Positions 25,144 to 36,900 of a stretch of DNA of 64,000 nucleotides are shown here, piece by piece. A model generated the notes under the pieces. That model made no database searches, was not told the DNA's origin, and saw only the letters and a program-made list of their open reading frames with translations. A program made the translations under genes and the position numbers. This DNA is from Lineus longissimus (lineage: Eukaryota; Nemertea; Pilidiophora; Heteronemertea; Lineidae): the NCBI RefSeq assembly GCF_910592395.1, contig NC_088312.1:21149292-21213291 (forward strand). The letters are read 5' to 3'. How positions within the stretch are numbered: the stretch's first letter is position 1; every line of letters begins with the position of its first letter.

Positions 25144-27659
25144 TTAGGCATTGTGGCTCAGAAATTGGGTCTTTGCCTTGAGTTTTGGTTGGTGCATGGG
25201 TCTTGCAACCATAAAAAAATCCTGTTTTTCCTTCGCTCTGTATGCTGAGAAGATTGTTCTCATCGCAATTTCCATTTCTCTCTTCAGCTAGCAAAAGAGC
25301 CACATATGATCAGTTTGGTGAGGAGGGTCTGAAGGGCGGAGTCCCGGAAGGAAGTGGATCTGCCGGAGCATGGACTTCAGGCTACTGTTTCCATGGCAAT
25401 GCAGAGAAGGTCTTCAGAGATTTCTTTGGTGGCGACAATCCGTATCAAGGTACCACTCATCTGGCAATTTCCAATCAAACAAACTTTATTTTTCTTTTTT
25501 ACCTGGTATCCCCATGAATGAATGGCTCTGGACTAGATGTATTTAAAAGAGAAGCTTTAGGTGGCTTTCAGCACCACAACAAACCAAAAGTTTGGGTGAT
25601 TCTTGTCATTAAGTATGCTTGGGAAAATATCATCGAAACCTGGCTTTCTGCTGATCACCCATTTGCTCGTACTGTTAGTGTTACACTTCGTTACGTTTTC
25701 AGAATTCTTTGATCGAGTTGATGGTGACATGAGCATGAGCTATGGCGGTCTCCACGGCCGAGGAAGCAAGAAACAGGATGCGCCCATCGAAAGAGAACTT
25801 GCTTTATCACTGGAAGAGGTCTTCCATGGTTGCACCAAAAAGATGAAAATTTCAAGAAGAGTAAGTTGGATTTTGGGGAAGGATTATTTCGAGGTGTCCA
25901 GTTTTGTCTTTGGTACAGTTCTGACCTAACTGCAACATGATGGTTTAAGCCATTAAAAGTGCAAGGGACCTCCTTCTGTCCTTGGCACCTTCCATCAGGT
26001 TTTCACCAAGACCAGTTGCTACAACATCTCCTGTCACTGCATCAAGCCATCTGACACGTGTCCTGCCTCTTTTCTTTGAAATTATCAACAAAAGTCATAT
26101 TAAAGGGAACTGAAACCGCCAAGCCAGTTCGTATGACCTCGTTTTCATTTCTCGCGTATCGGGTGATCAGAACGAGGCATGAATGAAACATGGCACCTAG
26201 CTGTCAATCATTGAGTGACGTCACTACTATGGAATTTACTACGCAAACTCATGAATGAAAGATCGCATGACTCACGTGATTCTCACATGATTCTCAATAA
26301 TAACAAATTGAACTGCGCATGCTCGGGCACTGGGGGCGGAGCTACAAATCTGAACTCGAATAGGAAGTTGGAAGTTTGACTTTCTCGGGCGGTGAAAGTC
26401 GAAAAGTTGAATAAATCGCTCGGTGGTTCCAGTTCCCTTTATTAAGTACGAACCTGGGACCAATCCTTTTTTTGCTCCTCCTAAATATTCAAGGAAACAG
26501 AAGTTAGTTTTATCACAACCTATAGCCAGAACCTATCATAATTCAAAAAAGAAATTTGAAAAGTGAGCAACACAATAATTGATCTCAATATTTCTTTCTA
26601 TTTTCCCAGGTGATGAATGATGACGGACACACTTCCAGCATCCGAGATAAGATCTTAACCATTACTGTTAAGAAGGGATGGCGGCCTGGAACACGCATCA
26701 CATTCCCAGAGGAGGGAGACCAGGGACCCAACAATGTACCAGGTATGAAACGCAACATCGCTTGTGACCTTGGCCAATTCACTTTTTCTAAATACAACAT
26801 ACTGTGACCGAGACATAAAACTGAAGTCACCAAAACACGTGTAATTTTACCTCAAAGACCAATGAGCTGGCTATGACCCTCACAGTGGTTGGAAAAAGGA
26901 CAACAAACATGCACTCCTCAAAATTGTCAACTGTTTACTCATTACTGGTGTGCATTAAAGGTAAGTTCCGTATCCAGTAGACATGAAATGAATCGGGTCC
27001 CAAAAGTATGAAGGAAGTTGCTGACCACTTCTCTTTTCCTTCCAGCTGATATTGTATTCATTGTAAAAGATAAAGTTCACCAACGATTCAGGCGGGAGGG
27101 CATCAACCTCATCTACACAGCACAGGTTCCTCTTGGCAAGGCTCTGACTGGCTGCACCGTTGACATTCACACATTGGACGACAGGATACTTCACATACCC
27201 ATCACAGATATTGTCACGTAAGTTGATCAAAAAAGTAAACAGTTTGGGCTCATAATCAGATGTAAACTATTTTAGAGCTGATCATCTGTCTTCTGTATCA
27301 CATAAACCTTGTATATCCAGGAATGTTTTAAAGTAGGTACAAGGAGCCTTGGTTTTACGTCACATTCAAAGAACAAAGCAATCTAAGGTTAAGTGTCTTT
27401 CTTAAGGACAGAAAGAAGAGGAAACAGCAGTGATCCTTCTGACTCTGAGAGTCAAACCCATGACCTCCTGTAGACAAAGTTACGATTATCTTCTTTCTCT
27501 TTCAGGTCTGGCTTCACAAAAGTTGTACCCGATGAGGGCATGCCCATCTCAAAGGACCCATCCCAGAAAGGAGACCTCGTCATCACATTTGATATCGTTT
27601 TCCCAAAAAGTCTATCACCAGAGAAAAAGGAGCTAATCAAACTTGCATTACTCCCATAG
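23975..27659 (+). CDS. DNAJB13: DNAJB13, radial-spoke DnaJ/Hsp40 protein, complete
   Basis: Seven exons (23975-24042, 24853-24959, 25288-25449, 25703-25860, 26610-26742, 27046-27217, 27506-27659) give 317 residues, against 316 in the human protein. Residues 1-70 form a J domain ([24 protein letters not shown]), followed by a short linker with [11 protein letters not shown] and a DnaJ C-terminal substrate-binding/dimerisation region ([39 protein letters not shown]). There is no Gly-rich segment of the DNAJB1 kind and no zinc finger. The family is an axonemal radial-spoke component whose loss causes ciliary dyskinesia and male infertility in mammals. The Hsp70-stimulating HPD motif is HPE here. 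Its head-to-head neighbour is CFAP47, also a flagellar gene. Confidence 0.96.
24152..24319. mobile_element. TIR MITE in DNAJB13 intron 1
   Basis: Inverted arms of about 38-45 nt bound a 160-bp unit. The left arm contains TTGATTGGGAACAGCGTTTA and the right arm its near-exact inverse. The loop has no ORF. Arms extend into flanking TAGGCCTA-rich sequence, so exact ends are uncertain. Confidence 0.7.
24374..24437. repeat. Two adjacent perfect hairpins in DNAJB13 intron 1
   Basis: Bases 24374-24401 are a perfect 28-nt palindrome starting CTGTCACATGCA. Immediately next, 24402-24437 is a 15-bp stem starting TGCAGTGCATGTCAT with a 6-nt loop. The two share TGCATG-type words but are not copies of each other. 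Function is unknown. Confidence 0.85.
25090..25144. repeat. (ATC)n microsatellite
   Basis: About 18 near-perfect ATC/TCA triplets lie in DNAJB13 intron 2. They generate a spurious poly-Asp ORF on the minus strand. Confidence 0.95.
26104..26438. mobile_element. TTAA-flanked MITE, copy 2
   Basis: This is the same family as 3169-3483, in DNAJB13 intron 4. TTAA precedes it (26100-26103); on the right the target has decayed to TTATTAA. It carries about 20 bp absent from copy 1 just before the CGGGCGGTGAAAGTCG block, which looks like a small local duplication. The CRE word TGACGTCA (26216-26223) and the AP-1/E-box overlap are conserved, although the inverted repeats have drifted. Confidence 0.85.
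27400..27480 (-). repeat. SINE-like B-box remnant, reverse orientation
   Basis: In DNAJB13 intron 6, just before exon 7, the minus strand reads AGGTCATGGGTTTGACTCTC, which fits a tRNA-like B-box. The same word is the core of the 62-bp satellite at 54888-55754. Confidence 0.45.
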
Positions 27660-27675
27660 ACGGAGTGAGGGTGAT

Positions 27676-27681
27676 AATAAA
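27676..27681 (+). terminator. DNAJB13 poly(A) signal
   Basis: AATAAA begins 16 nt after the stop codon's last base. No other coding sequence follows, so a very short 3' UTR is likely. Confidence 0.65.
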
Positions 27682-30416
27682 ATGGACTGAGACTATTGTC
27701 TCTTTCAAATACTTATTTCTATAAATTCCGTCCATCATGCCCTAAGATTTCCTAATTCTCATCTCTATAGTATTTTTAAATGCCCAAACCATTTGGTTTT
27801 AAAATTGCAGTGTTAACCCTAAAACACTAGAAAAGGTGCATTGTACCATAACATCTCTTTGGTTTTTAATGCAGAATTTTCAAAACAAGTTCAATCGGTA
27901 TAGGAATCAAGTTCGACATGGAAATGAAAGGTAATGTGAAAGGTTAGGCAAGATAAAACACCTATGCCTTATTTTGGCACAATTAAATGGAAATGGGACA
28001 TTTTAACGCCATGCCCAATCCAATAAATTCGTAATTTGACAGTAGAGTCCTCTTACAAATCAATCATGGAGCACAAAACTTGACAGAATTGAAAGTTGTC
28101 CATCATTATGTGTGTATATTGTATTTTGTATATATATATGAAGAAATATTGAATAAAATATATTGAAAAAAATATATATTTTGCTTCTTTTCTATCTAAG
28201 TATTGTCTCTGCATATCTTGGTAACTGAAACTTTTGTCCCTATCAGCTTCATCTCCTTCCTGGTTGTGACTTTGTCCCTCGATTCTCATCGGCAACGCAA
28301 GTTAAAGTTAACCCTTTCTTATCTGGTTATAAAGCCCCTTTGACTTCAAGCCCCTCCAAGTGCGACCCAGCTGACGTAAAAACCTCAAGTGTTTGGTATC
28401 AAACCAACCTATTCAGTTCAACCAGTTGTATGCAGTTGGCATTTGTGATGTCTCCGCAAAACATGACTTAAGTGAGTTTACCATATCAGTTGCAATCTAT
28501 ACACATCGAAAGAGTTACAAATTGTTTTGGGGATGAAGTATGGACGGTGCACAACCCTAGTTATTGCATGTCTTGAATGCCAGAGACCATGTCGTCTGCA
28601 CCTCTCTTTTGTGGGTGTGACATCGCTCTTGTACCATTCTCTCGATCCTGTAAACTGAATGGGGCAGCAGACTTTTGATAAATCCCAGCAGATGGCACAA
28701 GTCATGTACGTGTACCTGTTGAAGGCCTGTGTGAACATAGTAACAACACCATAACTGTGAAACAAACCAACGGAGTCGGTAAATGAAGTCACAACATCGC
28801 AGAGGATCACCCGGGACACAATTGGTTTTGCCATGGCTGTTTCACTTGTTTGTGGTTAATTTGCTTTCGAAATTGATCATCTCATCAGTCCTGAAAAGCT
28901 ACCCGAGTGACTGTACCTCCTAGAAGATTAAATCAGCCACTACCACATTCCTATTCCATCAATTATGGTGGGGTACTGGTCAAGGACGATGACATAGGTT
29001 GTGACACAGACACCACAATCCTCAAACTGTCCTCGGCACTTTCAGTCCAGGGAGAGTTGCTGCAGAGATTATGCAGAGGACAGCTTTAGAACAGTCAGGG
29101 TGAGATCGCCATGGGGAGGGGCAGTCTCAAAACCGCCAATCAGAAGGTAACAGTGGGTGGTGAATTGAGAAAGACCTACACAGTTGGGGACAGATCTTTC
29201 TCACAGAAGCACAGAGTCTGGTGATAAACAAGTCGTGGGCGAGTCGTCAGGGGACCATTATGAGGACAAATTATCCTCCTTTGAAACTCCTTTACAGGTT
29301 GTCCCAGGACTGGTGGTGACATCTAATATCTGCCAACTCTGATACGTATGTTACTCAATCACATCAACAATAGACAGAACGGACAATTTTGAGATGTGTG
29401 CTATCAAATCTTTATTTAGTTGCTAATTGCATAAGCATACCGTTAAAATTCCATATCTACACACTTCAAATGGGATCAAACCAAAGGAAATCAGGAGATC
29501 AAGTATAATAGACAACTAAAAGTTTTGGGAAATATCAGTTTAAAGTACAACCAAGCAAAAAAACAATGACATATACTATAAATGAAGGTGAAAGCTCTTT
29601 TTTTTAATTCCCTCACATCCACCAGATGCTCTGGAGCCGGTAAGCAAGTCTATAGCCCACTTGCTACACATTGGACTTCCATGTATTAACATGCAACTGT
29701 TTTGTCAGGAAATCCTTGTACAACTTGTACATGAGAATCAAGAATATTTCAAATACTAAAACCAGGGAATCCAGCTTTATCAAAAGTGTAGATGAGCATG
29801 ATTATATCACAATTCAATATGTCCAATAAGTCGGTCTCCAAGGTGCACTAAACAAATGAGTTATGTGTTACCAAGTCTGAATGAATCCATTTTAAATCCC
29901 ACATGTCATCGAATAGATAGTAATACTAGTTGTCATCACAGATCTGAAAAGATGGAAAATATTTCTTAAAGATAAACACCGCAATTGTGAGAAGATTTCA
30001 GAAAATGTATGATTTACTCAAATGAGTCCAAAATGTTACCAGTCATGAAATCGATAACCTTGTAGCACTATCACTCCAGGATCAGAAATATCGACAGCTT
30101 TCCAAATGGAGACGTCAACAGGTTTACTTTTGATAATCCTATTACTGGGGTGGATGTCACCAACTGTCATTAGAGAGCACCTTTGGTCTTTCTTCTCACT
30201 CTCGTCAACCTAGCTGTCTTATCATGCAAGCTAATGAATGAAGATTCTCTTCTTTGCCAACTTATTTAGTCGCATCAATCAAGCCTGTGAAACAACGAAT
30301 TGGGTCTTCATCAGTCGCTCCTTGTCACCCAATAAAATTCCAGGCCAGTGTCTCTACCTGGCCAGGTTGCCTTGATCCTTTGTCTTGAAATGAATTCAAA
30401 ACACGATAATTTACCT
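27682..30416. other. Region between DNAJB13 and COX17 stop codons
   Basis: No supported coding exon. An AT-rich stretch with a (TA)n run is near 28127-28140. A minus-strand poly(A) signal (AATAAA, on + as TTTATT at 29411-29416) could end a long COX17 3' UTR. A 118-codon minus ORF at 28478-28834 matches nothing I know. Confidence 0.5.
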
Positions 30417-30441
30417 TTTATTGGACGTTTCTTTCAGATCA

Positions 30442-30993
30442 TCATATATTGAAGCCAAGATCTCTCATACACTTCTTGTGGGCTTCTATCTCAGCACTGC
30501 AAGCTGCCTCTCCTTTTTCGATTATGCTGAAAATCAAGCCAATATCTTTATGGTTAATCTACAACCAGACAATAAAGAATATTTCTTATATCAGCTGATG
30601 TCTAATAATATTGTGTATCAAACTTGGCAATAACTCTCAAAACTCATGATCGAGTGAGTGTCAGTGGCTTTTGGCATGGTTTTGTACATCACCATAACAC
30701 TGCAATCAACATATGCTAGTATTTTTCATATAACATCAAACATACATGATAGGATATACACACATGTAGGGCTATGTTATGTATTGTAGGCCTACATGGC
30801 CTATGGACATCCACATAATGGTCAAATGAATTAATGCAAGTCATATTCCATACCATGCATCTCTGGGTTTTTTGGTTTCTGGACAAGCACAACATGGTTT
30901 TAACTTCGGTTTTTCACTCGAAGGGGCTGCTGCTGCTGCTGCCACTTTCTTCTCAACAGAATCAGGAGACGACATAACTGCGCTAACTGACAT
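30442..30993 (-). CDS. COX17: COX17, cytochrome c oxidase copper chaperone
   Basis: Two exons (30854-30993, 30442-30526) encode 74 residues; starting at the second Met (30975) would give 68. The core reads [20 protein letters not shown] then [20 protein letters not shown], ending RDLGFNI. The CCxC copper site and the twin Cys-x9-Cys pattern, oxidised by the Mia40 pathway in the intermembrane space, are intact. The intron splits the Cys codon after RDA. The protein delivers Cu(I) to SCO1 and COX11 for assembly of complex IV. The N-terminus has a run of Ala residues from a short (GCA)n. A poly(A) signal lies 20 nt past the stop (30417-30422). Its start is 101 bp from TAF13 on the other strand. 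Confidence 0.95.
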
Positions 30994-31094
30994 TACAGAA
31001 TGATAGGATGTTGTGATGTAACGAAAGACAAAAACGTGTACAGAAGGTTATTTAGGTCAAAGTTCAAGGACGAATGTGAGGTCAATTTTTCAAG
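30994..31094. promoter_or_regulatory. 101-bp divergent COX17/TAF13 promoter
   Basis: The short gap contains a perfect DR1 nuclear-receptor element AGGTCAAAGTTCA (31054-31066) and another AGGTCA at 31079-31084. The TAF13 ATG lies in CAAGATGGCGGA (31091-31102), which matches the TISU/YY1 element in 11 of 12 positions. TISU elements combine a YY1 site with a start codon behind a very short 5' UTR, so TAF13 transcription probably starts within a few tens of bases of 31095. Confidence 0.65.
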
Positions 31095-32407
31095 ATGGCG
31101 GAAGCAGAACAGATTTTGGATCAGGTTGGTCCACAAAGTCATAATTTCTTGCTATTCCCAGGGTTATTTATGGAATCCGTACCCTCCAAAATTTGTAGAA
31201 ATTGCTCAAGAATACCAATATATACTTTAATAACGTACATCTTGTGTAGTTGTAGAAAGATTCGTCCAAATGTGCTTAGATTTTTCTTTTTTCTCAGTGG
31301 CGCCATCTCTTTTCTGTTGTAATGTTGGAATCAAATATTGTCCTTGCTCTCAATTCGGTCCCAATCAGTCTTTGCAGTCGTCATGACATGTCCCTTTCCA
31401 TTTGTATACAAAAATCAAAGTGTGGTACAGGTAAAGCAGACATGGCGAAGTTTGCTGACGGTCGCAGTGCCACTGTCAGTGTGCCGTGCAGTGAATTCTA
31501 CTTTCATTGTCCATTTTAGTTCGACGAAGATGATGTGGAAGAAGACACTCCCCTGGAGAAACGAAAGAAGTTGTTTTCTAAAGAATGTAAGTATGTGTGG
31601 AGAAGAGGGCGGCATGGTCCAGTTATGATAAGGAGACAGGTCAAAACAGGGTTTGCTACCTGATAATGTTGGTGACCTCAGGGATTTACTTTTTTCCTTG
31701 TACCCAGGTCATTCGATGCCAGGAATAGCAAAACTAGTGTGAAATGTCCTCCCTAACCTTTGATAGCTCAGCCTTATTCTGTATACTTTGGTCAATTTGA
31801 CCCCAGAAGTGAATAACTACACAGTATTTGATTTGATTGACCACCAGTTACTGATTTTTTTCTACATTTTCTTAAAAATTCTGTCCCTCTTTCAGTGCGC
31901 TGCATGATGTATGGATTTGGTGATGACCAGAACCCCTACACAGAATCTGTGGACCTGCTGGAGGATCTTGTGATTGAGTACATCACTGAAACAGTGAGTT
32001 TATTCAACATCCATGAGTGGGTGTATACGCGAGTGTGGGGGGAAGGTATCCTTGAAGCTTGCACCATTTGGGACCGAGCATGAAATCAACAATGAGACTT
32101 CATTAAGTAAAGTGACAATGACCCATTTGATCTTGCAAAGTTGGGACAATTATTGTTTCCATGTTCTCCCTCAAGATTATGAAAGCGATACATTATTGTC
32201 ACATGATTTGATTCTTTCTTCTCTCTCTAGACAAAGAAAGCTATGGATGTTGGACGGCCCGGTAAGATTGCAGTCGAGGACATTATCTTCCTGATACGAA
32301 AAGACCCCAAGAAATATTCGCGAGTGAAGGAACTTTTGATGATGAACGAGGAACTTCGAAAGGCCAGGAAAGCCTTTGATGAAATTAAATATGTACAGAC
32401 AAAGTGA
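31095..32407 (+). CDS. TAF13: TAF13, TFIID subunit with histone fold, complete
   Basis: Four exons (31095-31124, 31520-31586, 31896-31993, 32231-32407) encode 123 residues, about the size of human TAF13 (124). The first 30 residues are acidic and end in KRKKLFSKE. The histone-fold core LRCMMYGFGDDQNPYTESVD, then LLEDLVIEYITETTKKAMDV and IAVEDIIFLIRKDPKKYSRV, is nearly invariant in the family. TAF13 pairs with TAF11 through histone folds and contacts TBP within TFIID. The first exon has only ten codons, and its donor (CAG/GTTGGT) is weak compared with the others. It is divergent from COX17. Confidence 0.97.
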
Positions 32408-33969
32408 GGTGCTGTCAGATAACCTTTGAAGGTCATACATGGACTGTATTCAATAGTGGATGAAGTTGTCGGTCTGCTGGAATTTGGAAAAATATCAGAG
32501 GGCACGCCTTTCCCCTGGTCTGTTCATGTAAATGGAGAAAGACCATGATTGGACTGAATTCGTGTACCTTGCCTATATCCCAGGGAGAATAGGATTGAGA
32601 GGTGCAAGATGGAAATAGATTCGAGTACAAAGTAGATTGGTTCAGTACTTGCAAGTGCAAAATAGACTGGTCCAGTACTTCTTGTGGGTACAAAATAGAC
32701 ATGCTCAATTCTTGCGAGGGCAAGAAAATCTGACCTGTCCCTGCCTACCTGGGCCCAGTTCCTCAATTTACAAACACCTTGTTAACATATCGCTAATTGA
32801 GCAACAGGGCCCTGAAGAATATTCATAGAACAACTGTCAAACATGTAACTTTACTGTCAGGATTTGTGCATCAATTCAAAAGAAAAGTTCATGTAAATAT
32901 CACAGTAATTTTATTCACAACAATTATTAAAGAAAACATCTTTTTTAAATCTAGTATGGACATTATTTATTTGCGACAATTTTAGGGAGACACCTGACAT
33001 GCCTTCTAGGCATGTCGCACCGCTAGCCCTGGATTCATTCAGCATACAAAAATATATTGCTGGACGGAATATTAAAGGCTAACAAGCCTGGAAAGTTGTT
33101 ACTTTTTTTGCAAAGAACTTGTGCTACAGTATGTACCAACAACAAACATACAACCCGGCCAAAATTCAAATTTTAAAGAAATATAAATAATGGACGGAAT
33201 CGCAATGGACAACTATCAGGAATACCCACTTCGAAAACTTGGCTCAGATGACACCAGAAAATAGGGAGCATTGCAGTGCACTGCATTGTGCTGGGTACAT
33301 CATAGAATCCCCATAGATGAGTCGCACTTAGACTCGCACCCAGCTAGGGGTAGGTTACTGGTAATGGTCCCAGAGTAAAATTTGAAGTGTCCTTACCACA
33401 AAAATTAATTTTCATAATTTTCACAACTAGCATTGTCACCACAATCATTGTGGAAAAGTTACTTATTTTTCAATGAATAATTCAATTTAAGAACAATCCA
33501 AAAGCCAAAAACTCGCCTATTCACGAGACATATCACGTATTTAGTGATTAAGTATCAACGTTACACTACATTACCAAATACTTACCACACAAAATGTACA
33601 CTCTGTTCTAGAATAATGAATACCAACCTTGGAGTGCTCTGGAAAATTATCCAAATGTTCCTCCAAACATTTCCCAAGACATCGGGGAAAAAATGGGTGC
33701 CAATCACCACAACAATGGAGATGAAAACTCCATTTTTTAAATCCTCACAACCCTACAAAATACAAATTTACCACTTCAATTATGACACATTTTGTAACCT
33801 TGAGGTTTGGCTCGATTGACTAATGGAAACTACGCAATATTTTTCAAAAAAGATGCCCAAAATTTTTTCAAGTATTGAAAATCAGTGTCTATCTATCACA
33901 ACAATGGATTGGAAAATGTCTGTAATCCTTCGTCCCTGAATCGTCATAATTCCATGGGATGTACCCATC
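32408..33969. other. Convergent 3' region of TAF13 and the C6orf118-like gene
   Basis: No ORF of substance. Two ATTAAA-type signals on the plus strand (32926-32931 and near 33070) could end TAF13. A loose tandem of a TGCAAG-TAGACTGGTTCAGTACTT motif occurs at about 32600-32720. Confidence 0.5.
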
Positions 33970-36900
33970 CTATGATATGTACCAGTTCCACTTCCCAGAC
34001 TGATCATCATCGTCCTCCTCTTCCTCCATGGGATCCTCATAACGATCACGGTCATACGTGGAGATAGTACTCACACTGACAGTACCACCTCCTGATCGCA
34101 TCGTTTGCGATCGGGGACTCTCGGCTGGCCGCGACAATAAACGTTTCCACACTCGCCTACAATTTAAGAAGTATCAATAAGCAAACATTGGATAAAAGAC
34201 AGTAGAGGAAGGCGTTGAATCGGCGATGTTAGCAGAAAAATAAAGGGCTTATCACTGATAGAGTTCTACTTTGAAGAGAACAGTTCTAAAAACTCCAAAT
34301 CCTAGGGTCAGTGGACGGTATGTCATGATAATAAAGTAATCATGTAATAGGTCTGATTAGCAGGAATTTAGAACAGTTCTCTTCAGAGGACAACTCTCAT
34401 AGGAAACGTCCTGAACTGTTTCAATTGATAAGACTGCAAGAACAAAAATAACATCAAAATCATGCTAAACCACAAGTGCTTCTTCGTTTTCAAAGCACAC
34501 AAAAAATTAAGAGAGCTAGAAAATAATAGATAAGAACACAATGTAACTGCAGAAAAGGTAAAAATTGACACATTTTCTGAAAACCAACATTCGTGAACAC
34601 AACTCACCATCACCAAGGCTTTCTCCGACTCTTGTATTCTGATCACAGAAATAACCATGCATCAATACACATAACGACTGAATCAACACCCCCCCCCCAC
34701 ACACACACACACGAGGTGGACTGAGGGGGGATGCACAGCAACAATCTTTCTGATCACAACTTCTGTGGTACTTTTCCTCTTGTGACAGTACACTGCGACA
34801 AGTTTCCTATCACCATTTTACAACTTTTTCAGATGCACTATTACCAATTCGGAACTTTGGAAGGAAAACGTCAAAATATCTTATTAGACTTACTGTTCAT
34901 CAGCGTCACTCGTGTCAGCCTCCTCGAGAGCAGCCTCTAGCTCTTTTTCCATGTCATGGGCATTCTTCTCAATCAGCTCAATCTTCTTCAAGCGTTTCTG
35001 ATTTTCAACCTGCCGAAATCGAAAAACAAAAATCAGTTGGACGAACAGGTCATATACAAGAACTACTCACTAATCTTATTTGCCACATTTTTCACATCTT
35101 AACATCAAGTTCTACCATTGCCTATTCTGTTTTTGCCAAAGAACCGCAGTGCGGTGCAATAAAACAAATTTGTAGACATCGCAAAGCCAACATGCAGAAT
35201 CGTCGGCCATATTTTCTCAAAAATCACATCCGCCGGCCAGTTCAGGTGGAAGTAACCCACTCCGAGGGTCACTAACTTTGGCCTGGCGCGAGATGAGGCC
35301 CCAATACCAAATAGAACACAGTGGCGCTTATTTGCGCTAGTAATTAAACATGCTCATTGTGGTAAGAGCTGCCACCTTTGGTAATAAAGTCCCTTCTTAA
35401 AATACCCTGCTGGAATACAGACACAGCCGCTGTCAACAATAAAGTTACCTCCGTTTCCTTGAGGCACTGTTCAAGTTGAGAGCAGACATTTGCCGGGACG
35501 TAATGTTCGCGAAGGTTGTGCTGTATGGCCGCGATCTCATCAAGTCTCGCCCATATCTTTGACTTCGTATCCTCAATTTTCTCAGAGATGGTCATCTCTG
35601 GCGGTTCTTCCCGATATGCGACCCTGGCATATGAATCTGGTTTCTCTTCAGGTTCAGACGGTAGAGACGCGATTAGCCTTTCTTCTGCAATTTCTTGTCG
35701 TAATCTGGGAAAAAATCAAACACTTTAAACTTTAAGCAAGAAATTTTTAAATATCTTCAGTTATGGCAGTCAACATATACAAGCTGTAAATAAGTTTGCT
35801 GTTTTTGCAGTGAAATAATGTCATTTAATGATGTCAATCGACTAGTGATGTCCAGGTCACCTGTGACTGCACTCCAGTTGGAAAGTTCTTACTTAGTTGC
35901 ATTGCACATTCTAACTGCTCCACTCCTGGCCAAAAGTCCGATTTCACAGCACTTTTCCATGGATAGGTCTTTGCTCAATGTGCTTCATCATCCCAGAGTC
36001 TTCCAGGCATGTTTAGGTGCAGCTAAGCAATCATATAACCTCTGAATTGGGGAAAGAACTAAGTGCCCCAGAAGGGAATATGAAGACACAACCTCTCAGT
36101 CAGAAGTCCACTACTCAACCAATACCCCCACTGTACTCCCTCTTACCTGGAATTTAAATCTAATAGCTCCTCTGCTTGTCTCTCCTTCTCCATCAATATC
36201 CTCCGCCGTTCCTGAACAAGGCCAGGTCGAGACGTCCCCTTAGCAGTCAGCTGCTCTATCTGATCTTGCAGGATCTTATGCTGTGGTGGATTAGAGTCCA
36301 GTAGGTAGGAGATATAACCGTCATACTCCTTCTGAAAAACAAGAGGGGAAACAAAATTGTAAAGCTACATCTGAATTGGTATAAAATTGTAATTGGCAAA
36401 CTGGTATATGTTTGATTTTATCTCCTAAAAATGGATGTGAGAAAAAAAGGTCAACTCTAATCATGGAAAACTGGGCATAAATCTGCCAGAAATTAGTGTA
36501 CATTTTTTTCTGGTGCTCCTGTGTCAAACCAAATAGGTTATCATACACTGCCTCTTCCAAATCCAAAGAACTGGACAGATACCAGACAGAAACATGTCTG
36601 AGCTGAAGTGAATCTGATTCGAAATTTCAGGACATCATTTTTCACTCGGAGAAATTGGTGCAACCTTGATTTTTCTTAAGATGTAACCAAAAGCCGGAGA
36701 ATCTGAATTCAGATCATCGAACACGTCACTGTAGATTTGAAGCCGATGGAAATTGGGGCCGAAGTTGTTGCAATCTAAGCATCTTAGTTCCTGAAATGTA
36801 AAAAAGAAGGATTACAGAACTGGTCTGAAATTGGAAGAAAACCAATGAGACATCACTATCAACACAATGAACAAACACTAGCCAATCTTGACTTGAAAGC

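Noticed and set aside
25930-26095. Possible LINE 3' fragment in DNAJB13 intron 4
   Set aside because: Words such as CATCAAGCCATCTGACACGT resemble LINE-encoded text in reverse, but the stretch is too short to support.
28478-28834. 118-codon minus ORF between DNAJB13 and COX17
   Set aside because: No known motif, no partner exons in phase, and it may fall in a COX17 3' UTR. Length is within chance for this window.
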